Shown here piece by piece: positions 1 through 10,689 of a stretch of DNA of 64,000 bases; position 1 is the first letter of the stretch; every line of letters starts with the position of its first letter. This DNA is from Hemileia vastatrix. Lineage: Eukaryota; Basidiomycota; Pucciniomycetes; Pucciniales; Zaghouaniaceae. The notes under the pieces were generated by a model. That model did no database searches and had not been told where the DNA came from. It was given only the letters and a program-made list of their open reading frames with translations. The stretch spans positions 16,492,501 through 16,556,500 of the forward strand of contig JASXTE010000007.1 of NCBI GenBank assembly GCA_030280995.1, in the 5' to 3' direction. The position numbers were made by a program, and so were the translations under genes.

Positions 1-484
1 ATTAATAGTGATGGAGGGTCCTTACTGGAGGTCTGGGTGTTGAAACTGCTTGAAGTGGACGCCATGGGGAGGTGATGGGCCCTCACAGTGCTGTAATTGC
101 CGGGGATAGCAGTGACATCATCTGGATTGAAGGTCTGTGCACTCCAGTGGATTTGGGTATAAGTAAGGAGGGATTTTGACGGTTTATTAATCATTCAATT
201 ACTACACTTCAAATAAACACTACACTACAATTATTAACATTCAGAAATATATTATAAAGCCCTTATAAATTGATATTATCTTTATAAAAGCTATAACTAT
301 ATTTTATTATTCTATTTTCCACCACTAGCACGCATTTAAATCCAAGTATTGTGAGTTTAATTTGAGTATAACTATTCTATTAGTCTTCCCCTGAGGTTTA
401 ATCACTAAATCATTTATTAATAAGTAGTAGGACCATAAAATAACACTATTATATCATACTTATATACTAGACTGTACTGACACC
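1..484 (-). repeat. LTR family A, 5' half in inverted orientation
   Basis: Read on the minus strand, this stretch matches the first ~480 bp of the solo LTR at 16742-17917. It begins with TGTCAGTACAGTCTAG at 484 and runs leftwards to the window edge. The next segment (485-1194) is the second half of the same LTR in plus orientation, so the two halves are inverted relative to each other. The short sequence attaatagtgatggaggg (1-18) recurs inverted at 483-500, at the joint. Small reading frames here are not conserved and are not genes. Confidence 0.75.
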
Positions 485-1194
485 CTCCATCACTATTAAT
501 AATAACACTGATCCATACCATAAATAGAAAATCCAGATAAAAGCGGATACCATAAAGAAACAGGTAAAATAAACAATCAAAAAGAGATTTAATGAAACTA
601 AAAGCATATAAAGGAAACAAATAAAATGTCCAAGCCCCCAATACATCCCCAAGCATCCACATTAACCCAGAAACATCCTTCCAACCCATAAATCCGTGAA
701 TAACCATCCAAGGAAGTAATTTTAGCTGTCCAAACTGGGTGTATGCGCCTGATATAGGTGTCTATGCTTCTGTAGGTGTTGTGAGTCCACTGATTTTGTC
801 CATATGACCTAAAATAAGCAGAAAAACAAAGGTTATAGGCTATTAAGGGGCTAAAACCCACTTATATACCTAAATATACATAATATACTGCATATTTCAC
901 TGAATATGAGATTTATGTATACATATAAGCTTATGTATGTCAATAATTACTTCATATCACTTAAGATAAGTATATTATGACTCCATTAACACCTTAATAA
1001 ATATTATTAGGCCATGGATAAGCTATTTAAACTATTATAAATTATATAATAGAATAATAATTATATATATATATATAATAAAATAATATATATTATTATT
1101 TTAACCTTATTTTTAAGATATAAGCTTAATCTACTTAAGGTTATCTTATTTTAAGCATAAGAAATACTCAGACCTAAGGATATTTAGGCTGACA
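485..1194 (+). repeat. LTR family A, 3' half
   Basis: About 700 bp align closely with 17210-17917, ending in ATTTAGGCTGACA as an LTR 3' terminus should. The stretch is AT-rich, with a (TA)n run near 1060-1095. It abuts a Copia reverse transcriptase fragment at 1195, so the LTR inserted at or next to the codons for the RT active-site VDD motif. No open frame here looks coding. Confidence 0.75.
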
Positions 1195-2136
1195 CGTGTT
1201 GATGATGTAATTGTGACTGGTAGTAGTGAGGAGGTATTGAAGGAGCTGGAGGATGGTTTAGATGGATCATTAAAGGTAAAATGGAATGAAAAGGTGAATG
1301 GCATTGTAGGTGTAAGTATTGAAGAGGTCCCTGAAGTTTTTAATCTCAACAATTTTCAGCTTATTAACAATATTTTAAGAGAACACAATCCTTCAGGACT
1401 AGTCACAAGCTCCCCACTACCTCAACAACTGAAAATCAGGACAGCAACAGATGATGAGGACGCAATTGACACTACCAAGTATCTTTCTATTCTAGGTGCT
1501 CTCAGCTATGTAGCTGTGGCAACCAGGCCTGATCTTTCTTTCCCAGTAAATTTCCTTGCTAGATTCTCTTCAAAACCAACAGCTACTCATTGGACAGCAC
1601 TCAATCACCTATTACGCTATGTACAGTACAACACTAATCTTTCCTTTCACATTCATCCTGACAGAGACAGCCCTCTTGAATTGCGCTCCTACACTGATGC
1701 CACATGGAACAATGAGGAGTTTGCCAAAGCTCAGTCAGGTCATCTTTTACTACTCAACGACTGCACTGTTGTATGGACATCAAGACGTCAACTGACAGTC
1801 AGTGACTGATCTATGACAGCTGAATATGTTTCTCTTAGTAGTGGAATGAAGGATGCAATTTGGATCCCAAATTTTCTTCAATATCTATACCCTGACTTCC
1901 CACCTGTCAAGCTCCATTGTGACAATAAAGGCACTGTCTCCAATGCAAAAAATAATCCTGGTGAAAAGAGGACAAGTCATATTAGTAGGTGTTATTACTT
2001 GGTGAATGAACAGCTCTTCCTTAAGAAAGCCCTTCTAGAATGGGTTCCAACTGAAAAAATGTGTGCTGATATTCTAACCAAAGCACTGGGCCCATCTCTA
2101 ACTTTCAACAAAAGGAAAGATGTCTGTGTATGGTGA
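1195..2136 (+). pseudogene. Copia pol remnant: end of reverse transcriptase and RNase H
   Basis: The frame opens at the RT active-site motif VDDVIVTG. It continues through the connection region (GALSYVAVATRPDLSF) and the RNase H domain (SYTDATWNN, AEYVSLSSGMKDAIW, CDNKGTVSNAKNNP, ADILTKALGP). These are the standard C-terminal blocks of Ty1/Copia pol. Everything upstream is missing because LTR A abuts at 1195. A TGA at 1807-1809 interrupts the frame between LTVSD and SMTAEY; the rest ends at a normal stop at 2136. It is closely related to the two other Copia copies in the window. A dead 3' fragment. Confidence 0.9.
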
Positions 2137-2288
2137 AATATGGTGGAATGGGGGGGATTATTTCTTTTCTTTCTTATTTCTTTTTTCTCTTTCATATTTC
2201 TTTTCATTTTCTTTAGTTTTTGTGATGGTTAATTACATGTGTGGAGGATAATTTGACTGGAATAGTTTAAGTGACCATGTAGGGGGGA

Positions 2289-2399
2289 TGTTATGTGCTT
2301 AGGCACCTTATGTAAATAGTCATTTGTGTTATAGTCTGTAGTCGCGGCGTCCCCTGTTCTCTGGTTCTTTCCGGAGTTCTACAGGCTGACACCGTGCTA
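2289..2399 (+). repeat. Copia 3' LTR (about 113 bp), split by a MITE
   Basis: A purine-rich tract (aggggggatg, 2281-2290) precedes TGTTATGTGC, the same arrangement as at 39846-39862. The LTR ends in GACACCGTGCTACA, but its last TA (2398-2399) is the target of the MITE at 2400-8337. The final CA lies at 8340-8341, after the duplicated TA. Between the RNase H stop (2136) and this LTR is only a T/C-rich untranslated stretch. The LTR is homologous to those at 10441, 15470, 15788 and 39854. Confidence 0.8.
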
Positions 2400-2427
2400 C
2401 AGCCATATCGGCAATGGTTGGTGCACC

Positions 2428-4232
2428 ATGGCTTCTTCCGTTAACAACAACATGGAAATTGACGCGTCTCTAGACGCATCCACAAAAAATTCACCTCCTC
2501 CCGCACCCACCGCCTCTCCCCTCCCCCTCGCCAACGAATCCCCACCTTCCCATTTTCTTGCCCTGGCCACACCCTCTCTAGATCCACGGCCTTACCCAGC
2601 CCCAAAGAAGAGGCGCTATGTGTCCCCACCCCCCTCTCCCAGTACTAGATGCCCTCCTCGTGGCACCTCTAACGACTCATTGGGGGAAGCCAGTGACTCT
2701 CACCCAGAACTTTTCTGGAAGTCCTCCCAAGCCCCTCAAGCACCCTACTCTACCCCTGTAGTCCTTCCCCCTCCCATTCTCCCCCAAATTGACCCTACCC
2801 CATTTGTACCACCTCCTCCTCCCACCCACTCCCCCTCCTCCCTTGAGGACTCTGTTCATAACTCCAACAAGCCATTCTTTGGCTTTGGCCTTACTAACCT
2901 CCCCCCTCCCCCTACTCCCCCTTCTGAAAACGGCAACCCTGTGGCATCTAGTGTCCTGCGCATAGTTGGCCTAGACAGAGCCAATGACCCCAAGGCTCTT
3001 ATGGACTGCCTCTTCTCATTGGTCAACTCGGTCAAAGATCCCCCCCGCAAGGGATCACGCATCAATATGCATGCTTCAACCATGGCTGACATCAAGGCCT
3101 TAACAAACACCCTCAGGCCACACATCCTTCAAGCCTCCTTCTATGCTCAACCTGACACTGCTCATCCCCCTCCTCAAAAGCAGCTCCCTCTTGCTTCCTC
3201 CTCATCCCCAGCTGACTCCTCCTCCCAAGCCAAAAAGTACTTTGACAAAAAATTTGATGAAATCCTTGCTTGACTTTCCCCTCTTCCTCCTCTCCTTCTC
3301 CCCTCAGGCTACCACAAAAGGGCCCTACCTTTGCGCAAATTGCCTCTAATTCCTCTTCCCAACACACCCCCCAGCCCCTTTGCTCTTCTCCCCCTCCCTC
3401 CAGTGGACTCCCCTTCATCATCATAAAACAAGCTAACCCAACCACAACAGTCCTCAAAGACACCACTACCCCCCAATTACTCTCCTTACTCAACAACCGC
3501 CTAGCCACCAAGAAGGTCCTCTCCCCCTCCTCCTCGAATCCGGTTAGGCTCCGTGTTATAGCAAGGCTAAAGTCCAATGATATCAAACTCATTGTGGCTT
3601 CAGAAGCTGAAAAACTCACCCTTATCAACTCATGGAAATGATGGATCCCCAATGATATGATTTTCAAGCCCCCGACTCACCCAGTTGTAGCCCATGGTGT
3701 CCCCACTTATCTCAACCTTGACGACCAAAACAACATCACTGCCCTCATTGAAGAAAACCCTGAGGCCCTCAAATCACTTTACCGGGTTTCATGGCTCAGA
3801 AGGCCTGAAGGAAGAGCTGGGAAAAACCATTCCTCGGTAATCCTCCACCTTCTAGATAAACATGATGCTGACCTACTAGTTTCCCCCTTCCCCCCTTTTC
3901 TCTTCATTTGTGAAAGTCAGGTCTGTCGCACTGAAGCTGTCAACAGGGAGCGGAGCACTTGCTATAGATGCTGGGGCAAGGAACACCTGTCAATCCACTG
4001 CTCTCTCCCCCCCCGTTGCACAAATTTTGCAGGCCACCACAGCTCAAAAGACTGCAAGGCTCCCAAGATTGACTCCCCTGTCTGCTTCAGATGTGTTGAC
4101 TCCCTCTCTCCTGATCATCCCCTGAAAACGGCTACCATTCTTCTCTCCTCCCTCCTTAAATCAGACCCCCAATCTTCTCACATCTTTCACCTCCCTCATC
4201 ACCCAGCCTGCCCTCATAACACCCTCAAATAG
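2428..4232 (+). pseudogene. LINE ORF1 (Gag-like, zinc knuckles), frameshifted
   Basis: The first frame (2428-3273, about 281 codons) is proline/serine-rich with a basic KKRR patch. The reading then moves to another frame near 3270 (LRLPQKGPTFAQIASNSS follows) and continues to 4232, with an in-frame TGA at 3639-3641. Near the end are zinc knuckles: CYRCWGKEHLSIHC is intact, the second has Phe in place of the second Cys (CTNFAGHHSSKDC), and a third begins CFRC. Such proteins bind LINE RNA and form the RNP. ORF2 starts immediately after the ORF1 stop. Broken by one frameshift and one stop. Confidence 0.85.
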
Positions 4233-7200
4233 ATGTCCATATCTGAACTGCCTAAGTGTCCCAATTTTTTCTATATATTTCATTTTAATTGTCATCATTC
4301 CTTTATATGTTTTCACTCCCTCTTTAATGACCCCTCCACCTCCAAGTATGATCTTCTAGTGATTCATGAACCATTCCTCTCAAATGATCACTTCTCTCCA
4401 GCACAAGCTAAAGGCTGGCACCTTTTTCCCCCTCTTTACACCCCTCCTAACCCCTCTCCCTCCCCAATCTGATGCTGTTTCTATGTCAACAAGAAATTTC
4501 CCATCCACCTCTTCTCCCCCCTCCCTAGTCCATGCTTGGACATCTCTCTTCTCCAATACAACAGCTCCTCTTCTCCCTTCCTCTTTGTTAATATTTATAA
4601 CCCCCCAGTCTCCTTTTCCTCTCTCCCACACATTGTTCCCTCCCTCCTAACCCTCAAAAGCCTCCCAACTCTTCTCTTCACTGATAGTAATCTCCATCAT
4701 GATTTGTGGGCTGATCCCGCTCGCCACACTTCTAATCACCCGGAGGCCACTCTACTCCTTGACGCCATGTCTACCCTTGGTCTGCATCTCATCTCACAAC
4801 CTGGAATCATCATGTTCTGAAACTCCAGAAATTTCACCTCTGTGATTGATCTGGTTTTCCCAAACGTAGGGTGTTCCAACCTGGTTGTTAAATGTCATAC
4901 AGACCTTGATGGTTCTTCCTCCTTCCTATCTGATCACCGATCCATTGAGACAATCCTCCTTCTCCACTCCCCTATAGCTCCTTCCCCTGTACCCTTTCGG
5001 AACTGGAAGCATCTCGATAAGTCTTCCCTCATCTCATCTCTCTCCTCCTTCTCCCTCCCCCCAATTTTCTCCCCTTCCCAAATAGATTCGGCTGCAGAAC
5101 AGGTCTCCAAATTCTTAGTTGAGCCTATAGATTGTTTTGTCCTGCTGCAGCAGCCCAGTTTTTCATGTCAGGCCTGGTGGAACCAAAGCATCTTGGACCC
5201 CCTCAAACAATCCTGTTACAGGGCCCAGAGGCATTCACAGTCCTTCCCATCCCCCCAACATACAACTGAGTTTCTGGCAGTGCTCAAATCCTTCCGTGCA
5301 AAATTCAACTACCTTCGCAAACAACACTGGCAAAACAAGTTAGCCACCCTCACCCCAATGACCCTATTCAAAGCAGCCAAGTCCTCACATCCCAACCCTC
5401 AATCTAACCCTCCTCTCAATGATCACTCAGGAAACCCTATCATCGACAACATGGAAAAAGCCTCTTGCCTTTTTGAAGGAACTTCAGTAGCAACTTCCCC
5501 ATGCTTACTGGATGACATCACCCCTCCTTTCTCAAAATCTGAACTTGTCTCAGCAATACTCAAGACCAAAAAGGGCAGAGCCCCCGGACTGGATGGCATT
5601 CCTAATTCCATCCTTCACCTTAGTCCTCCCCTAACAGCTGACCTGCTCCTGCCTCTTTTCCAGGCATGCCTGAATCATGGCTATTACCCAAAAGTTGGAA
5701 AGGTGCAAGGACAGTGATTATCCCCAAGCCAGGCAGATCTGATTACTTCACCCCCAACTCCTACCGTCCCATTGCAGTGCTGAACACAATAGGAAAGTTA
5801 CTTGATTTGTTGCTCACTAAACGACTCTCCTTTTGTGTAGAATTGGCTAAACTCCTCCCTGAAACTCATTAAGGTGGACGCCCTCTCTGCTCCTCTTCTG
5901 ATGCCCTGCTCCATCTGGTCACCTGGACTAAAGATCAATGGCGCAAGGGCAACTTTGTGGGGGCTCTATCACTTGACGTTAAAAGTGCCTTCCTCACAGT
6001 CAACCTAGACCGCCTCTCATCCATTCTTCTCTCCCTCCCAGTCCCTAGGAACCTTTCCTCCCTCATCATTGCTTCCCTCAAAAACAGAGTTACCAGCATT
6101 TCCTTCTCTTCTTTTGTCTCACCCCCCATCTTTTCCCCTAAACACCTCCCACAAGGTTCCCCCCTCTCCCCAATCCTATACGTCATCTACAACTCCAAAC
6201 TCCTTTCCCTCCCATCCATCTCACCCAGTTCCCTGGCCCTTGGATACATCGGCGATATCTTATACCTAGCAGCGGGTAAAAGCCCATCAATTATTGTCGA
6301 GAAGCTGTCCAAACTGGGTGTAGTGGCTCAGGACTGGGGCTCTAGACACAGAGCCATTTTTGATTGCGCAAAAACCAAATGGCTCCTGTTGACTAAGTGT
6401 TCCCTCCCCATTAACTCTCTCCCGCAATTGATCTTTAACTCACTTACACTCACTGTTTCTGCTAATCATAAATGGTTAGGATTGATAATTGACTCATCCC
6501 TCTCTTTCAAAGCCAATGGGACCAACCTCACCTCCAAAGGCCTCCAGGCAGCGGGATCCATCCATTGCCTGGGCTCATCAGGTTGGGGTATCTCTCTCAA
6601 ACAATATAAACAGCTAATCTTCTCCCTTATTCACTCACGCACTGATTATGCAGCAATAGTCTGGCACGCCCCAAAAAAGCCCTCGAGAACAGTCAGATTA
6701 CTCCAAACAGTTGACAGCAAGGCGATTCGCAGGGCTTTGGGGTGTTTTAGGACCACACCAGTGAGTACTCTACTTCATGATTCAGCCTCTTTACCCTGTA
6801 AACAGCACCTAGACCTGGCAGTGTACAAGGCATGGGCCCGTCTCCTGGCCATTCCAGATACAAACCCTATGGCCCGGTTAGCCAAAACCCTTTCATCCTT
6901 GGCGCCTCCTAAATCACACCTGCACCCTCTCCACCTGATCAAATAATCAAACTTCTTCCCTCCTTCACTACCCCTCAATCAGCTCGATACGCACTGCCCC
7001 TTCCTTGTTCCCCCCTGGAATCCCCCACTATTCAAAGCTAAAATTGGGGAGTCCAAGGAAAAGGCTCTAGGCAAGGTATCTCTTTCCCTATCTAAGTTCC
7101 CACTACACTCATATTTCATTTACACAGATGGGTCAAGATCAGCAGAAGGTACCTTCAGTGCAGCTTTTGACCAGGCTTGAACTCCCCATATGTGGTACGC

Positions 7201-8028
7201 CTAGGGGACTCCCACCAGTACTCTGTCTTTGAGGCAGAACTGGTAGGAATCCTTCTAGGAATTTACCTGTTCCTCACAAACCCATGCCATCCTTTCTCTA
7301 GCTCCCCCACTCTCATGGTCAACAATCAGTCTACCATCCGCCTTCTCTCCTCTCCCTCTCCCTCTCCCTCTCCCTCCCCAGCTAACTCCTCATTAGTAGC
7401 CAGAATCTATCAAGCAGTTGCCCTTCTCCGTGAAGCCAACCCCCTCATTACCCTTACTCTGTGTTGGTGCCCTGGCAATGAGATTTTGGACAGCCTGGCC
7501 AATGGATCCCACCCCCTAGCAGAATTCACCTGCTCCATTCTGCACTTCATTCCTCCCCCTCCCTCAATCTCCCCCCTCAAATCACACATCCATTCCCACT
7601 CCCTATCCCTCCTCCTCTCACACCCATCCAAGGATGTTATCAGAAAACTACGGGGTAGATTCTCTCCAAGGGAAACCTTTGCCCAACTCTGCTGCCTCCC
7701 TAGGGCACTTGCCACTGCCTTTGCTCAACTTCGCTCAGGTCACTCACCCTTGCGTAACTACCTCTTTAGATTCAAGGCAGCTGATTCCCCTATCTGCATT
7801 CGCTGTGATGGGAATTATCGTGACACCCCTGAGCATGTCCTCCTTTTCTGCAAGGCTCACTCACAGCTAAGAGTTGGGTTGAGGAAGGAAGCTCAAAAAC
7901 ACAAAATTTCCTTCTGCACCTCCGCACTTTTGTCCCCATCTCCCATTATGTCCCTTGTTGCATCATTTATAGTTAACACTGAAAGACTCCCTAATAATTT
8001 GCCACTCTCTATTCAGCCTAGCCCTTAG
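4233..8028 (+). pseudogene. LINE ORF2: endonuclease, reverse transcriptase, RNase H, CCHC finger
   Basis: Endonuclease blocks are DLLVIHEPF, FVNIYNPP, FTDSNLHHDLW and SDHRSIE. RT blocks are SYRPIAVLNTIGKLL, GGRPLCSSSDALL, LSLDVKSAF, LPQGSPLSPILY and the active-site box, which reads YIGD instead of the usual YxDD. RNase H follows (YTDGSRSAEG, FEAELVGILLGIY, VNNQST in place of a DNQ-type motif), then a finger CIRCDGNYRDTPEHVLLFC near the C-terminus. Lesions: TGA at 4470 and 4818, frameshift near 5690, TAA at 5870 and 6944, frameshift near 7177. The protein would nick target DNA and reverse-transcribe the LINE RNA, but this copy cannot. Confidence 0.9.
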
Positions 8029-8541
8029 CTTCCTCACTTTAAATTGCCATTAGTGTTTCTGTTTTCGTGTCACCTAGTCTCCTCTGCTGTACCTACTATC
8101 TGTCTTCTTTTCCTTCATGCCCCTATATTGGGTGAGATTGTATGAAATAAATAAAAAAAATGGTTGGTGCACCTAAGCAAAAAAAATCTAAACATTTGGA
8201 CAGAATGATTGACGTTTGACAGTTAAAGTGACAATTATTTCGTGATAGGAAGCTGAATATACTGTCAAATGTCCATTGATCTGTCCAGAGGTTTTTAATT
8301 TTTTGTAAAACTGCACCAACCGTTTCCGATATGGCTGTACACTTTTATCTATATAGGTGATTTATTTCTGCTTAATTTTTTTTCTATCTTTCTCTCTATT
8401 TTGTTGGAATTTTTTGTCTTACACTTCCCTCATGGAGGGATGTTATGGATCATGCGGTAACTAGATTCTACATGGTTACCGAAGATCAACGTGTGAAGCC
8501 AGATAAGACTAATTAGGTGTCTAGTTCATTATGAATATTTT

Positions 8542-8672
8542 CAGCTAATCCTGGAAAGCTTGCGGTTTTCTTACATCCCACTCCCCGTTAAAATCATGAG
8601 TTTAGGGCAGCTAACCTATACTTTTGGGGGGGATGAGAAGCAAGACAACCGCAAGCATTCCAGGATTAGCTG
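8542..8672. mobile_element. MITE with CAGCTAATCC/GGATTAGCTG ends
   Basis: Inverted ends CAGCTAATCCTGGAAAGC and GCATTCCAGGATTAGCTG enclose 131 bp with no coding capacity; CTTGCGGTT/AACCGCAAG extends the stem. It shares the AAAGCTTGCGG core with MITEs at 8898-9505 and 9834-9954. A clean TA target duplication is not visible here, unlike the 9834 copy. An apparent 103-codon frame crossing it is not a gene. The 200 bp to its left (8342-8541) and 8673-8897 hold nothing I recognise. Confidence 0.7.
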
Positions 8673-8897
8673 CATATGCTTTGTACGAATGTTTCCTCAT
8701 CTATTTCCGGATCAATTGATGATGTGGAAACATTCTACTCATTTTCTATTTTCTCTTCAATTCGATATCAATCAATTTATTAGATCAATTAATGGGAATA
8801 ACTTTGTTGGAAACGTGAGAACGCGAGCAGTGCTACATAATAAAGACATCATTCTTCTATCGAGCTTGTAGAACATCTATTGCCTTGCAAGTTTGTG

Positions 8898-9505
8898 CAA
8901 CTAATTGAGAAAAGCTTGCGGAATTTTTGACGAAAAAATCGAAGTTTCTTTCACGAAAAAATGGGGTTTTATTCGAAAGGGTCGTGGGTACTTCTTTTTA
9001 ACACTACGCACCAAGTAAGATATCCCTGATGGGGATATCCAGCGCGAATTAGGGATATTTTAGGGAGGGATATAAGGTCAGAAAAATAAGTGCGAGAAAC
9101 GTAGGTGTAAAAAAAATCATTTGCGACCATGAGAATTTTTTTTTTTCAGAAAAAAATTGTGAAAAAACAGCAAAAAATAAAAAATGAAATAAAAAATCAA
9201 TTTTTCGGAAAAAAAAAAATTAAAAAAAAAAATTTACCCATGGTTACAAAATATTTTTCTTACACTTATTCTTCTCACATATTTTTTTTGCACATATTTT
9301 CCTTACACATATTTTTCTCGCACATATTTTTCTGACACATATTTTTCTATCCTTATGTCCCTCCCTACAATATCCCCAACTCGCGCTGGATATCCCCATC
9401 AGGGATATCTCACTTGGTGCGTAGTGTAAATAGGCAAATGATTTTTCGGTGAGGAATTCTTTGACTTTTTCGTCAAAAATTCAGCAAGCTTTTCCCACTT
9501 GGTTG
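8898..9505. mobile_element. Outer MITE, host of a CACTA-type MITE
   Basis: Inverted arms CAACTAATTGAGAAAAGCTT (8898 onward) and AAGCTTTTCCCACTTGGTTG (to 9505) continue inward as GAATTTTTGACGAAAAA/TTTTTCGTCAAAAATTC. They resemble the 9834-9954 MITE (CAGCTAAACCGGAAAAGCTT). The interior is occupied by a second MITE at 9002-9426. No coding capacity. Confidence 0.7.
9002..9426. mobile_element. CACTA-type MITE nested in another MITE
   Basis: The ends are CACTACGCACCAAGT and ACTTGGTGCGTAGTG, flanked on both sides by TAA, a 3-bp duplication. CACTA-superfamily transposons start with CACT(A/G) and duplicate 3 bp. The inverted arms extend about 75 bp (GATATCCCTGATGGGGATAT and matching bases on the other side). 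The core is A-rich, then a T-rich run of repeats of the type CACATATTTTT. No transposase is encoded. Confidence 0.8.
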
Positions 9506-9833
9506 CATTTAAAAACGTTAAAAAAATTGATAAACACCAGAAGAGCATGTTCACTCGCTCTCATCAATGAACTTAATATTCAAATATAAGGTTATGAGTA
9601 CGAGTGCTGTTATGTACTCAACTACGCCGCAGCAAACATGTATATAAAAAGCAGTTGATGAGAAATTATATAATAAGGGTGGATTCTAAAAACTACCATC
9701 GTCTCTGTCTCAATAAGTGCAACAAACTGGGAGTTTTATCGTAATGAAATGTCAACAGAACATCAAATAAGACCTATTAAAGCTATGAAAGTTTATGAAA
9801 ATGGGTGTGAGATTTGATATTTGCAACTTTGTA

Positions 9834-9954
9834 CAGCTAAACCGGAAAAGCTTGCGGTTTTCTCGCCACTTATTTCCTGCCAAAAGCGACCTAAACTCAT
9901 GTTTTTGGCGGGGGATCAGAGACGAGAAACCCGCAAGGTACTCAGGATTAGCTG
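9834..9954. mobile_element. MITE with TA target duplication (CAGCTAAACC ends)
   Basis: Inverted ends CAGCTAAACCGGAAAAG and a partner ending CTCAGGATTAGCTG enclose 121 bp. The inner stem GGTTTTCTCG/CGAGAAACC is clear, and the element is flanked by TA on both sides (9832-9833, 9955-9956). This is the best-preserved member of the family also seen at 8542 and 8898. 9506-9831 and 9957-10223 hold no recognisable gene. Confidence 0.75.
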
Positions 9955-10223
9955 TAACATATTCTGGCCGTCATCCCACTGAAAACGTCCGCTGCTGTCA
10001 TCATCTCTATTAATTGATCTCATTTCTTATTCTACGTATGTAGCATATTCTAGACGGCAAATTTCTAAGACACGGAAGAAAGTCCTAAATATGCTAAATT
10101 GGGATCTAGGGCTTTGTAGCATCTATTTTCATGAACGCATAGCTATGACTTCAAATTTCTTCTCATAAAGTTACGACAATTGTTAATCCAAACAATTTCT
10201 TTTTGCCCTTTTTGGACAGGTAT

Positions 10224-10385
10224 TTGTAGAGAGGTGACGCTGCACTTATCTCACGGTTCCACAAAAAATTCATTTGGTGTGTATCTCTTATTTTTTGAAA
10301 ATAAGATATCAGAATTTTTTTGTTTCATAGTAATGAAGCACGTGCCCATAACTTGTAGAGAGGTGACACTGTACTTATCTCACGG
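10224..10385 (+). repeat. Pair of 33-bp direct repeats
   Basis: TTGTAGAGAGGTGACGCTGC with its continuation to 10256 recurs at 10353-10385 with two substitutions; the copies start 129 bp apart. The stretch is not coding and is not part of an element I recognise. It lies just left of the Copia LTR at 10441. Confidence 0.6.
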
Positions 10386-10440
10386 ATGGTGTAATGTGTA
10401 GATGTATGTTTATTGATGATTTTAATTACTAGAGTGAACC

Positions 10441-10557
10441 TGTAGCACGGTGTCAGCCTGTAGAACTCCAGAAAGAACCGGAGAACAGGGGACGCCGCGA
10501 CTACAGACTATATACATTCACACACATAACTAAGTACATAGTCCTGGTGACTTAACA
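10441..10557 (-). repeat. Copia copy 1, 3' LTR
   Basis: The 117-bp repeat is nearly the same as 15470-15586 and shares long blocks (GGTGTCAGCCTGTAGAACTC, ACTAAGTACATAGTCC) with it. It lies next to the polypurine tract at 10558-10567. Its ends are TG and CA on either strand. Confidence 0.88.
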
Positions 10558-10689
10558 TCCCCCCCACTTAGTTATGAAAAAATATACTGATATCCCCCCA
10601 TGCAAACATAATTAACTCCAAAAATAAAAAGAAATAACATCAAATGAAAAAAATAAGAGAAAAAGAAAAGAAATGTAACCCCATCACCA

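Larger units (their letters stand above)
2428..8159 (+). mobile_element. Non-LTR retrotransposon (LINE, Tad1/I-like) with 14-15 bp target duplication
   Basis: The element is flanked by the direct repeat ATGGTTGGTGCACC (ending at 2427, and again at 8160-8173). It ends in an A-rich tail (tgaaataaataaaaaaaa). Contents in order: ORF1 with zinc knuckles, then ORF2 with an AP-type endonuclease, reverse transcriptase, RNase H and a C-terminal CCHC finger. The first base after the target duplication is the A of the ORF1 ATG, so there is no 5' UTR; it may be slightly 5'-truncated. It is C/CT-rich and clearly different in composition from its AT-rich surroundings. Multiple lesions make it inactive. Confidence 0.92.
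2400..8337. mobile_element. Tc1/mariner-type MITE, split by a LINE
   Basis: The ends CAGCCATATCGGCAATGG (2400 onward) and CCGTTTCCGATATGGCTG (to 8337) are inverted repeats. They continue for roughly 75 bp once the LINE is removed, for example TTGGACAGA/TCTGTCCAG and TTTGACAG/CTGTCAAA. Both ends are flanked by TA (2398-2399 and 8338-8339), the Tc1/mariner target. Without the LINE the element is about 190 bp and has no coding capacity. It sits inside the last bases of the Copia LTR. Confidence 0.8.

Noticed and set aside
2441..3667. Antisense frames in the LINE ORF1 region
   Set aside because: They are shadows caused by the C/CT-rich coding strand.
8560..8871. A 103-codon frame
   Set aside because: It crosses a MITE and has no recognisable features.
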